From: Pieris napi | Lineage: Eukaryota > Arthropoda > Insecta > Lepidoptera > Pieridae | Reading direction: 5' to 3' | Assembly: GCF_905475465.1 (NCBI RefSeq) | Contig: NC_062243.1 | Coordinates: 7,836,267 to 7,900,266, forward strand | Length of the DNA: 64,000 nucleotides | In this document: positions 21,401 to 33,400 of the stretch, one piece after another | How positions within the stretch are numbered: the stretch's first letter is position 1 | Layout: each line of letters starts with the position of its first letter | Notes under the pieces: model-generated | What the model was told of the DNA's origin: nothing | Databases searched by the model: none | What the model saw: the letters and a program-made list of their open reading frames with translations, nothing else | Position numbers and translations under genes: made by a program

Positions 21401-24400
21401 TTGTAAAAAAAAACGTCATCTCGACATTCTCGAGCGTAGCTAATTTTTTTTTTATTTTGAAGGAAATAATTCAAGAATAATGAAAAATATATAATCTGAC
21501 GATTTCCGCAAGCCGAAATAACAAAAATTCGTCGATAAAGTTAAATGCGTGCAGCTGCGTGATGCCTACATTTCCTTAAACCAATCGGAATCTACTAAAC
21601 GGAGTTCTAAATATTTCCCTCAAAATTACATTTCCTGTGAATTTGAACCGATTCGGACCGATAGATTTTGAGAAATTTTGAAAAATCTTAAAAAAATAAG
21701 ATTTTTTTTTTTTTAAGTGGTTTCTTTATCGATCAATTTCAAAAACTAATCCGCCTTTGAGCTTGAAAAACCACGTCGATCGCCACCAAGCTGGTCAAAA
21801 GCGGTTGATTCGTTCGAGAGATATCGTACACGAAAGAAACCCGAAAAAGTGTTTTTTCGGGATTACTCCGAAATTTGTGGTTCGATCAATTAAAATTGCA
21901 AAATTATTTATGAGGATGATAAAACTGCGTCGAATGCCGCCAACCGCGTGAAAATTGCTTGATCCATTCAAAAGTTATTGCGGTTTGAAAATTCCAAAAA
22001 TAGTGTTCTATGAAACTTCTATCAGACTTTCGAGCTGGGAGAGCTCAAATGCATAGAAATGTTATTTCTTTGAACTCAGCGAGCTCAAAATATCAATTTT
22101 TTAGCGCCCAGGAATGGAATTAGCGGGAAGTTGCAGGGATGGCCCTTTAGGTGAACCGTTTTTCTATTTTTTTTTTGTCAGATCAGGCGAATCCCTCTAG
22201 ATAATCGTCAGATTATGAGACAGTACGTTTAGAACATAAAGATGAACCACATATATCTTAATCTGACGCGCTTGAGTATTTCAAAATTGCGATTTTTTTT
22301 TTGCAAATTAAGAAAATGGCTGTGGGTTTGCGTCCCATCGAAATCGTCAGAATAGTGAATGAGAGCTTTTTTTTGGTGCACTTAACACTCCCTTAGAAAA
22401 TCTGACGCGCTCGATAATTTTTTTTTTTTTTTTAATTTTCAACCCTTAAATACAACCACCCGCATCGTGCAAACGATCAGATTAACATACGTACATTATT
22501 AAAAATACGTAGGGCATAGATGCTATCAATATCTGACGCGCTCGAGGATGTCCATGCAACAGTTTTTTTTTACATATTTAACTATCTATAGCCGCTTCCC
22601 CCACCGATGAAAAGGAATTTATCATATAACATTTTTTTCTTCTTTTTATCTAAGCTTTGCATCCCAATAGGTCTCTACGACGCTCGAGTAAATCCCCATT
22701 TAGCATCGTGGGCTCCCCTACCAAAGTATGTGCCAGTCTGTGCCCTCCAATCTGAAAGAATTTCGCTGGTAATCGCACCTTGGATTATACGGACTGCGTG
22801 GCTACAACTTTGCCTGAAGGCTGTTATGGACATATCTACTTAATTTTATTCTGAATAAATATGGATATAGTTAGATTATATAATTGGTAACTTTTTATTT
22901 ACATTTAAATTTTTTTTTAAATCAATTAGATCACGTATTACGTAGCAATATTGGATAAGATTTGATATATAATTGCTTTACAATATTAGCAATTAGTAAA
23001 AGTATTTAGTTGAGTTTTAGTACGTATGTACGATATCGTTCTCTAGTCCATTTTATAAAACGTCAAAATCATAAATATTGTTTCCAAAGTGTTGATCAGC
23101 ACATATGTACTTTTATATAATTCACTGAGGCTTGTATAGTTGGAAATTACGTTAGTTTTGAAACTCAATAGCGCAATATCACATTGCGAGATACACAGTT
23201 TCCCATAAGAAAATGTACACAGCACTTGTTACATGTATAAAAAAAATAAAGCAAACATTCCTCTTTTTCTCGAATAAAATATATTTTAGGTGGTTGTGCC
23301 ATTTATACAATTACGGATCGTACATTATAGCTTTTGTTTGTTGTAACAATCAAAACTATTGAGAGTTCGTTTTCCATTGTTTTAGATACGTCCGGTCCTT
23401 GTCATAAATGGACTATCTACCTTCCAGTACCTATTGAATGTTTTGTGTATCTCTGGTGACATTTTGAAAACAAATGAAGAACAAAATATTATAATTATGG
23501 GATTTTTGTAGTATATTTGACTTACGAGCACCCTTGTACTCTCAAAAGTCGGTGGTCGTCTTATGTTAAAAAATAATCACTAATGGGGTCGAGTCTATTG
23601 TTATATGTACACCAAGTAGATGTGTAAAGCAATGAATAAAAGCGAGCGTTAATACAAAACGAATGCCGACAGCCATTTCATTTCCATTCGTACTGCGCAA
23701 ATGTCAGATGGCTTCCCGTCTCCCCGATTGTTAAATGTAACGAGGGTGCAGACGTCCGTTTTGAAAATATTATGAATGTTACGTGTATTGTGTTTTATAC
23801 AGTTTTATTGAATTTTCTGCTGGGTTTGTTTGCGGTTATCTGGCCTGATAAACATATTCTGGGATTGTTTACTCTTGCATAAAGTACCGGGTACTCAGAA
23901 TGAGAACAGATATACATTGATCTATGCTATTAGGGAGCGTTCAAGTATTACGCAACGAATTTGGGGGGGGGGGGACCTTTTATCAAACGTTACGATGCGG
24001 GGCTGGTATTGAATTACGCGTTATTGGTACTACTTGGTACTACTTGGTATACTCCACATAATGGTAACTTTTAACTATAAAGAGTCACTAGGTGGTCCAG
24101 AAACGTTTACCAGAAAAATGTTACGGCGCGTTACATGCGAGGGGCGGGGGGGGGGGGGGGGGGGGGGTGTTGTCAATAATCTCCAAACATTTCGTGACGT
24201 AATTCTTGAACGCTCCCTAATACTTCTGTAATAGCTCTTTTTAACCGCCGACAGCACTTTGTTAAATATCTTGGTGTTTCTGGTGTCCTTTTAAGGGCAA
24301 GAGTTGCCATCTTCTCAATATTAATATTTCAATTATAATTATTCGCGTATATTAGATTATAGTTTATATGAAAAAATATTGTATAAATCTCTACACACAT

Positions 24401-27400
24401 TGCAGAGATATAGGATAACAAAACATTTGCATTCGTTAAATATTGTCGCTCACTACTTGGTTTATATATTTATTGGACGTCTGGCGATTCCCTAAAATAT
24501 AATAAATTAATTCTCTAAACAGATAATACCTTAATCGTCGTGATTTTAATGTCAACTTGATTATGTGCAGCACATACGAAGCTTCAGATTTTAATCATTA
24601 AAACTATATATATGTGAGAAACGAATTATGAATGATGATTTTTATTAATATATATTACGAATGAAAAGAGCCTACTTGTTTATGATTTACATAAATTTCG
24701 CTCATCCCTGCTAGTTTTATACTCAGCCTTGGCCCCGGAAGTAGGTCGCTCGATTGTCATTACAATTTGTGCAGTCAGGGAAATGGGGGAACCGATGCTC
24801 GCGTTATGAATTTTTAATATTCAATTTGCAACTGAAATGAAATAAAGGTATAAGATATTACTGCGTTAGATTTATAACGAGTACGTGTTGTATTTCCCGG
24901 AAGAGCAACCTTTGTTCTTGTAGCCAGCTTCATAAACTGCTCTAGTTTATTCTAGTTGTTAAAGATCGTTTCGGATTTTCATAGACTGTATAAGTCGCTC
25001 TGAATCAAAAGATTTGCTTAACTATTATTGAGTTGGGACTCATGTCGTATAATAATCACTCAAGGTATAGAGAAATTCATGGTAGCAAAAGTTAAATTCA
25101 CTAATTAGTAACGTAGTAAGGACTTTGATGTTAAACATTTTAACTATTATTTATAAGCAAATATATATATAACTCTGAAATACATGTGTAGATAATACCA
25201 GTAAGGTGGTAGAATTACTTTGATTTCCAACAATAAATAGAAGTTCATGACGTGTACTAATAAGATTATGGTGATCAGGTCATAGGGCTCGATTACGAGG
25301 CCGGGCTTATCGCTAATGAACTTGGATTAATTGAATATTTTGTTTACCTAGATGCCACATCATGTTTACAAAGAGCATATTGTGACTAATATCGTATAAG
25401 GTTTTTGGCTCTGAATACTAATTCATAATAATACATTCGGATCAACAAGGAGTTATTCCAAAAGTTATAATTACAGTAGTTGAAGTATCTGCATTGGTTA
25501 TGTTACGACTTGGTACGTAAGTTACAAAATATACTAACGTTAGAAGCGTAGTACTAATTTTCAAGCTAAATTCCAGCTTATCAAAGCGTTAAGCCCTTCA
25601 TATGTAATTAAGACACGTTAATCACCGTCCCCAAAAGTATTTGGTTTAAATTTTACACATTTGACATTTGCAAGGTCAAGTCAAGAGCACCCCAACTGTT
25701 GGCTAAAATTGAACTTTTATATCTCCAGGGTAACTAGGCTTAATGAATGTGAAATGTTAATATTTATTTAGTGCTGTCAAATAGTCGAAAATAGTATGAA
25801 CACATGTGTAGATTTTTTTTAAAGCCTGCAGAAAGTAATGCACTCAGAAGAGTCGAACAACATCGAGCAGTTGTTAAATATATTTTATTTGGAACACGAA
25901 TGAGGCCGCAGCAAGAAGATATTTTACAATAATTAAAATATGTGAAGAATATCATTGTGTTTTGAATGAGTACTTGAAAATATGGAGCGCACTAGTTGCT
26001 GGATATTTTACGTTTTCGTGATTAATATTAATGAGTTCAATTGCAGTCGAAACGACCTTGGCCTGATTTTGTATTATGACCTAAAGGGAGACATTTTAAT
26101 GCATTTTTATATCTCTGTCTAGTAAAGGTTCTACTATAGCCCGATAATAAGTCGCAATCTCTAGGTAGCCATTTCGAATTAATTTTAATCATAACAACAT
26201 GCAAGTTTCAATGTGCAAAATATTTAAAAAAAACTTTACACGTTACCAGTCAGTGACTGAATAAATTTAGTTTAAACGTTTGGTAAATATTCCGTATCGC
26301 GGCACCAGCGATTTTGAGGCTGATTTTTTTTTATGACATCGTCATGAGTTCTCAGCACCATAACTAGTGTTGTTATGATGGCGCATGACCTTTTTTGCCA
26401 AAAAAAAATCAAAAAGTGCCCAAAACCGAATCAGAGCACCTCACTATCGACGTGGTCTTGTCTGCCTTACCCCTTAAGTGTTTTGGATTGAATAAAATGC
26501 CTGTGCTTTGGTACGCAAGGGCAGAGGGGAGGGGCGTCATTTCCCGCAGCGCCGGAGCTGCCCAAAAAACCTATTATTAATATTGTTCGGTTAGGTTAGG
26601 TTAGTATATTAATCTCTTTTTTTAATAAATCGTTTTTTTTTTCATGCGCCATCATACCAATACTAGTTATGATGTTTACAGATCATAACGCGACTGTAAA
26701 ATAAAATCAGACTCAAAATCGCTGGTGCCGCGATACGGAATATTTACCAAACGTTTAGTGGCTTTAATTATCAAAATATGATTTTGTAAATTTATTTAAT
26801 TACTATTATTTTACAGACGAGGGCGACGGCAGCTCGGACAGTCGGTCCGACAGCAGTGAGGACGAAGTTACAGAGCACGTGACGGCCACTCCACCACCCA
26901 ACATGGCCGCTGCGAGGGCACAGGTAACCGACCCTCTCTCGTGTAGTTATTACGTAATAGACTTTTATCAAAATTGTATTTAAATGTTAAATCAAATATC
27001 ACATTGTTATGTAATGTTTGAAAAAAGCTTTTGTATTTGAATTGTTAGTAGCCGTGACATTATCATCATGTTGCTTGAAATAACCGAAAATTAGATGATG
27101 AAGAATTGGATTATTGTTCAAACCTCGTAAAAAACTACTCGTCCTTAAACTATAGTCCTATACTACTACTCTTTAAGCGCTAGGTATTCAAATGGATTAT
27201 TTAATTTATCTATTAGTGAATCAACTGCAAATACGGTGGTAAACATACACAACATGTGGTTTTAATTATAATTAATATTCGATTAGTAATATGATCAATG
27301 AAGTTAAGTTAAGAAGCATCGTTGATAATTATAATAATAATTTATTTATTGCAAGAATATGCTACAAAATGTTAAGGTGATACAATCGTAAATCGTTCGC

Positions 27401-30400
27401 AATCTGCCACACAATGGCGCGGAAAATTTGTCTTTTTAGGAATTTTACATTATTAGTCAAAGTCAATTCTTATATTATCTAGTCTATTATACTATATACA
27501 TTTCATCATTAAATTTATGTCAATTACGGTGTTTCACGGAAATAATCATTTATTGAATATTAAATTTTTTTTTTGACGGAAGATCTTTTAATTCTTTTGA
27601 TAAGTTATTGTAAACTTTAATTGCCATACAAAAGGTGTTTTTCCGAAACAGTTGTTTACCTGTGTTGAGATATTTCAGGACTTTAAGCGGCTTTTGAATA
27701 GCAACTCAATTTGTGTATGTGTAAATAAAAAATGCAACGCTCGTCCATTTTCCAGGTACCCACTATAAGTGTGACACCGCACAGCCCCGGCGTGTTAGAT
27801 GACAGTCTTCAGCAGCTGCGGAGGCTGCATGCGGCTGTTCAGCGTATGAGGGCTGCCCCACTGCCCTTACTGGTAAGGTTATTATTATAATGATGCGTAT
27901 CATAAAGTCATTTACCAGCTCGTACTTCGCAAACGCGGTGTGTTATGGGCCTAAGGAACACAAGGAATATGATGAATGACTAACACATAAATGTGTTGTG
28001 AGTAAAGCTAGTTAGTAAAATTGTGTTGTAGTCTTTGAATACAAAGAAAATTATGCATAGAGTCCGGATCATAAAATAAAAGAACTATGATTTCTAAATT
28101 CGTACGAATGAAGTTGAAATTAAAATAACACTAGTTTCAAATAAAATTTATTTGAATTTCGAATTGCCTATCCATATATAATTAAATCTGTAAAGTATTA
28201 TGGTTCAAGAATCTCCAATAACATATGTAGGTAGAGACCTAATATTTTTTTCTTTTTATAAATAATACCTATTCTACTCCCCTGCCATTTTGTCCAGGGA
28301 CTTTTTCTATCTCTAAACTTCACATCAAACGTCTCGCGAAATACGCCCCGGCTACATCGGTAATATTTTTGTTTACAATATTCATGGGCGAGCCGGGCGC
28401 AATTCCCCGCGAGACCCGTTCTTTCAGTTTTGTTTGCCGCCTTAATATATTTAACAAATTTTTCGCAGAACCGTTCCAGGCACGATCTGTGCTTTATTAA
28501 CATGTCCTGTAGGCCGTTACGTTCTACAGTCATCTGCATTTGTTGCGCCAGGTCGTGCCTGGACGATGCGAATATAGGGCAATGTAGGAGCACATGTTCG
28601 AGACCTAATTATTACCTTAACCTGTAATTTTCCTGTACTCAATATCTTTTATATTTTAGGCAATAGGGACAAGTCGTCTAAGTACATCGTGTCCCTCGTT
28701 GTGTAAAGATGGGGTGGTGGAGACTGAATGCTCATCGCCAACCCATTTGGACTTTTATCCGCAAAGTAGGAAGGGTAGCGGTTAGTATTATAAAACAATA
28801 TTTAATGAAATTAATCAAGTAAGCCAATTGATATTGTCAGTTTGATACATGCATGAAACCCTATTTTAGTTAAGTAATCTATAACCGTTATTGATTAAAA
28901 AATTAATTTAGAATCATTATAGCAAATTAATTATATGATTGACACGACTAAACACCAGCGATCTTAGCTGAGATGGGCTAACCATTAATATAGTAAAGAT
29001 TACTTAACGCAATTTTGGGAAAATGCATAATATTATGCAAATTTTCGCCAACAACAAAGTCGTAGATATTATTATTACGTATCCCCAGGTGAGTCCCGTC
29101 AATGGATGTCGTGGGATAGGCGGGATGAAGGCAGACGAAGCTCATGGGCGGCACTGGAACCCGCGCCCCCTCAACCAGACACGCAGAGACATAGAGGGTA
29201 AGTTTACCACAAAACCATAGTTTATAATTACGAGACAATTAAGATGAAATAATTTGTATTTCGATTAAAACAATTCTGTTCAAAATTACAATTATTTGCC
29301 TGATATTTGAAGGATCAAAATATATTTCCAGTGCGTTAAACGGTCACAGTGCCTCCTTATCATCAATGGAATCTGAAGGTGACGCACCACGACCTGTGAG
29401 ACATTCCACGCACTCACTCAATGACAATGATCTCGCTGTAAGTAATGACGATAATATAATGATTTCGTTGTTGTTGTCTTTACTATTAATTAAATAGTTT
29501 TTATTGAAAACTTTTATGTCACAGAAGATTACATGTTCAATTTACTTATTAATGGCTTAATTATACAATTTTATATTCGTTAATAAAATAAAAAAACAAC
29601 CAACAATCTCAATTCGCTACAATTTTTACAAGGCAAATCCTTTTGCATATTAGAAAATCAATTTATTTTATTTTAGGTTTATAAATAGAATCAGACAATT
29701 ATACATACAAATATTACTATACTACTTAACAACTTATAGAAGGAATTCGAAAAAGTAACGGCAGCACTCCGAGGCGCTAGTAGCGCGGTCCCGAGTAGTG
29801 GAAGCTCGAGGCTACTGGCGCGACTGCCGTTGCAGAAGAGTGTATCGACGCCCAGCATCGTTGCAGCGGTGCAACCGCCGCAGCCGCCGCCACCGGCTAA
29901 TATGTAAGTATATCAATTTTAATTAAAAAAAACAAAGACTAACATCTTTCTTCATAATTATAAACCTTAAATATGCCCTAATAGCTCTCGTGTAACTATG
30001 CAAATTTAAAAACGGGATAAAAATTTAGTAAATTTTTTTCGAGGATTATAGTCTTAATTGACAATCTAAAGAAAGATTAATTAAATTTATTGATATATAT
30101 AAGAATAGTATTCTCATAAAAAAAAGATACATTTCTTTTACAAACTTTGGTCGACTACATAGTATGTTAGACTATCTTTGCCTCAGTTCAGGAAAGTTTA
30201 ATATAGGTATTTCTGTGTTATCCAATTTCATACAAATTTTAAATTTCCAATTTGGACGCATAAAATACAAATTGTATTTAAATTTAGAATATACCTTTGC
30301 GTACAATTTTTTTAAATATGTAAACGGCGCATGATTAGATTTTCAAATGCATGATTAGGTTTGAGTGTTGTGAACGCACAATTGGCTTTGCTATTTTTTT

Positions 30401-33400
30401 TGTTTTTAATGCACTAACTAAAAGTTAGGCTATTTAATATATTTTACATCAAATTGTTTTATTTTGTTTGTTTGCACTTTATGGTATTTTGTGACAGTTA
30501 CTCATTCCTTACCTTAAAGACAAGATTTTGTTAGGATTAATACTAAACGTTCTGTTCATAGACCAAGTATATTATGACAAAAACTATTTCATAATGTTGA
30601 TTATAAATTACAAATATTAAAATTTTCGTAACTGTCACAAGTACTCATAAAAGTTTTGTCGCACTGCTTATCGTGGCATCTCGCTCGTGTTAGCCTATCA
30701 GCCGGTGGTGCGAGCGAGACAGAAAGCGACGAAGACGCTTCAGCTGCCACAGTAGGCGCGACACAACTAACTGGTCGGAGGAATAATTCGCATCAGGAGC
30801 ATTTGGGGTTACATCGGCTGGCGTTTTTAGAACAGTGAGTGTATCTCTTTCTGGCGTACGATTATAGCAGAGGTGCGAAAGAGAGGCTAATTTCGTATGT
30901 AGTATTTGCGACTATATCCATTGGCGTTTTAGAACAGTAAGTGTATCTTCATTTACGTTAACGGCTTGAATATGGAATAGATAATAGTCCTTTATTATCT
31001 ACTATTCTATTTAATCTAATTCAAGTATTGACATATCAAAAATGTACGAAATATTTTTAATTTAGACCTTGTATACATATACAGGGTCAACATATACTTA
31101 AATCGCCTTTTCATCCTAAATGGTCTATTGCATGGATTTAGCCGTGGTGAGAACGAGATATATTTAACTATATCTACGAAGTCTCCTTTGAAAATATAGA
31201 AGAGATATTGAGTACTTGAAGAATATATAAAGTAAAATATATTACTCTAATAGTTAACACTCAATCAGGTAGTAGATGGTTGGAATAACACTTTCACATT
31301 TTTTATTAATTATTTCAATGCGGTATTTTTAGTGGTAGATTAACTGGCAAGGTTTAAATTGTGCTTGTTTAAACTATAAATCGTTTTGAGGGCATGCTTT
31401 GAGCTTTGCAGTGGTTTTTTGCTTTTAACACAGTAATCGAATTTAAATAAAAAAATAATTTATTTTAACAGAGCGTCCTATGATCATCACGCTGAAAAGC
31501 GACGGAAACGAGGCAGCCTATTCTTTAGAAAGAAAAAGGTATGAAAATTCCTATATTTTCCTATGTATATGTTGCTGTTTGCATTCAAAACATTTGTTAG
31601 ATTATAAATATTACAAAAATAACTTAATAATTAGTCTAGCTATAACGGGGAACGCTGCCAGTATCTTCGGAACCTAGCCTAAAGGGAATCCTTTGAATAA
31701 TATATTTTTTAAGGTTTCAGGTTTAGATTCAAAGAATGTTATTTTTACGTTGCTTAATTATTATTCGTTATAAGCTTAATAATCATTTCATAATTTCGAT
31801 CATAGTTCCTCTCGAGTTTTCGGGGTTTTTCTTATATGGCAATACGGTACCACCTTTGAATATGTCCTTTTCAACAAAAAAATAATCATCAAAATCGGTT
31901 CATAAAAGACAATTATCCGCGAAAACATTTAAAAAAATATATACGGGCGAATGGAAAAACCTTGATCTTTCAAATCGGTTAAAAGAATTTGGTGCAAAGA
32001 AACAATTCGGCTTAATTCTCTTTTATCTTGTACATAAGTTCCTTTGACGCAAAATGTAATTAGATCCAATGTGTATTGCTTCGTGTGTTATAGGACAAGT
32101 CTCGCAAAGCGGCGCATGTGTGGCAAGCGGCGGTGGCAGGTGGACACTGTGATTGGTGCCAACGTGAGTTGTCTGACAAACCGGCACTTTACTGTGAAAG
32201 TGAGTAATAGAAACATTTCTACTTATAGGTTAAATATATTTAATTAAGGTAATTAAAGCAAAATTACTTGCTCTTTTGTTTTGAAGAATTCTATCATTTT
32301 TTTTCACAAAATTTTTAATCTACTAATTTTAAAGAACATCGCCGAGCTAGTTTGTAAGTCAGTAATTTATCTTTTTGGTACGATTCCTTTATAGTAATTA
32401 ATGCTTACAAATAGCAAATAGCATACTGTTGACGTAAAAATGTTTATTTCCAGATTGTACCATGACTGTGCATCAAAATGTATGCAAGGACTACATTGTT
32501 GAGTGCAATAAACCAAAAACATCAAAGGTAAGAAAACACTCAAATATTAGGATTGGATTAATCGTGAATAAAAAATAATGAAGTAATAAATCATCAGCCA
32601 ATGTGTATGTTATAGTAGATTTGATCGAGTTTTCAACGTTGACCATTGTCTTTACACGCTTTATATTAGCTTCACCTGTATGTATGTATGTATATAACCG
32701 ACTCCTTCGGACTCGATTTTGACCCACTTTTAACAAACAGATTTAATTTAAACTTTGCGCATCTGTCATAGATCGATGACAATGCAATAATCCGAAAAAA
32801 AATAAAAAAAAATAAACTAAAAAATAAATAATAGTTTAAAAAAACTAGAACACACGCTTTTAAAGCACATAAAACTAAAAAGTGAAAAATAATTCCTAAT
32901 TTAGGCTGAAAATGGTAATGAACAAAAAATACTGGTATTATTTGTATTTAATCATAATTAATAACTTCCAGACAACAGTCGGAAAGTCCCTAAGTGCCAG
33001 CAGTGGCAAGAGCAGCAAACGAAGCTCTGTTTCCGGGCAATCCCAGAATTCGAATAGGTGAGTTGTTTGCCCCTTTAAACTTAATTTGTAAATAAAATAA
33101 ATATCATTCAAGAGAATATAATTTATATGGCATATGGTTTGCTGCTTTATTTTTACATTGCAACGATTGGCGGATTTGAGGGAGGGGATTTGCTGACGCA
33201 AGTTTTTATTTGCGTTTGGATGTTACACTTATGGAGTATACTGTATGTTTTAGCAATTGGTGATCAAACAATGTTTTCTTTTTGACAAAAAGCATTGTAC
33301 TCATGGTAACATATCTTTAGTCAAGATATTAAATCGCGCTGTACTAAACGATTAAGTACGTGTTTTCTATCCGTGCACGCTTTACTGCGTACATGTACGT

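Larger units (their letters stand above)
18513..26816. other. Large first coding intron of the RhoGEF gene
   Basis: An 8.3-kb intron following the 14-codon first coding exon. It holds one possible cassette exon (19591-19674), a 1.6-kb inverted-repeat element (21.1-22.7 kb), a G-run element (23.93-24.22 kb) and a fold-back element ending 59 bases before the next exon. The rest is AT-rich, with no gene that I can support. Confidence 0.5.

Noticed and set aside
24034..24257. Glycine- and proline-run frames on both strands
   Set aside because: Direct consequence of the 22-G tract inside an inverted-repeat element.
26589..26603. Telomeric (TTAGG)n array
   Set aside because: Only three units, inside a fold-back element; far too short to be a telomere or interstitial telomere block.
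18470..31538. RGS or PDZ domain expected if this were RhoGEF2/LARG
   Set aside because: The spliced N-terminal 325 residues are acidic, Ser- and Pro-rich with no RGS helices or GLGF-type PDZ loop, and the post-PH helix matches the GEF-H1/AKAP13 group instead.
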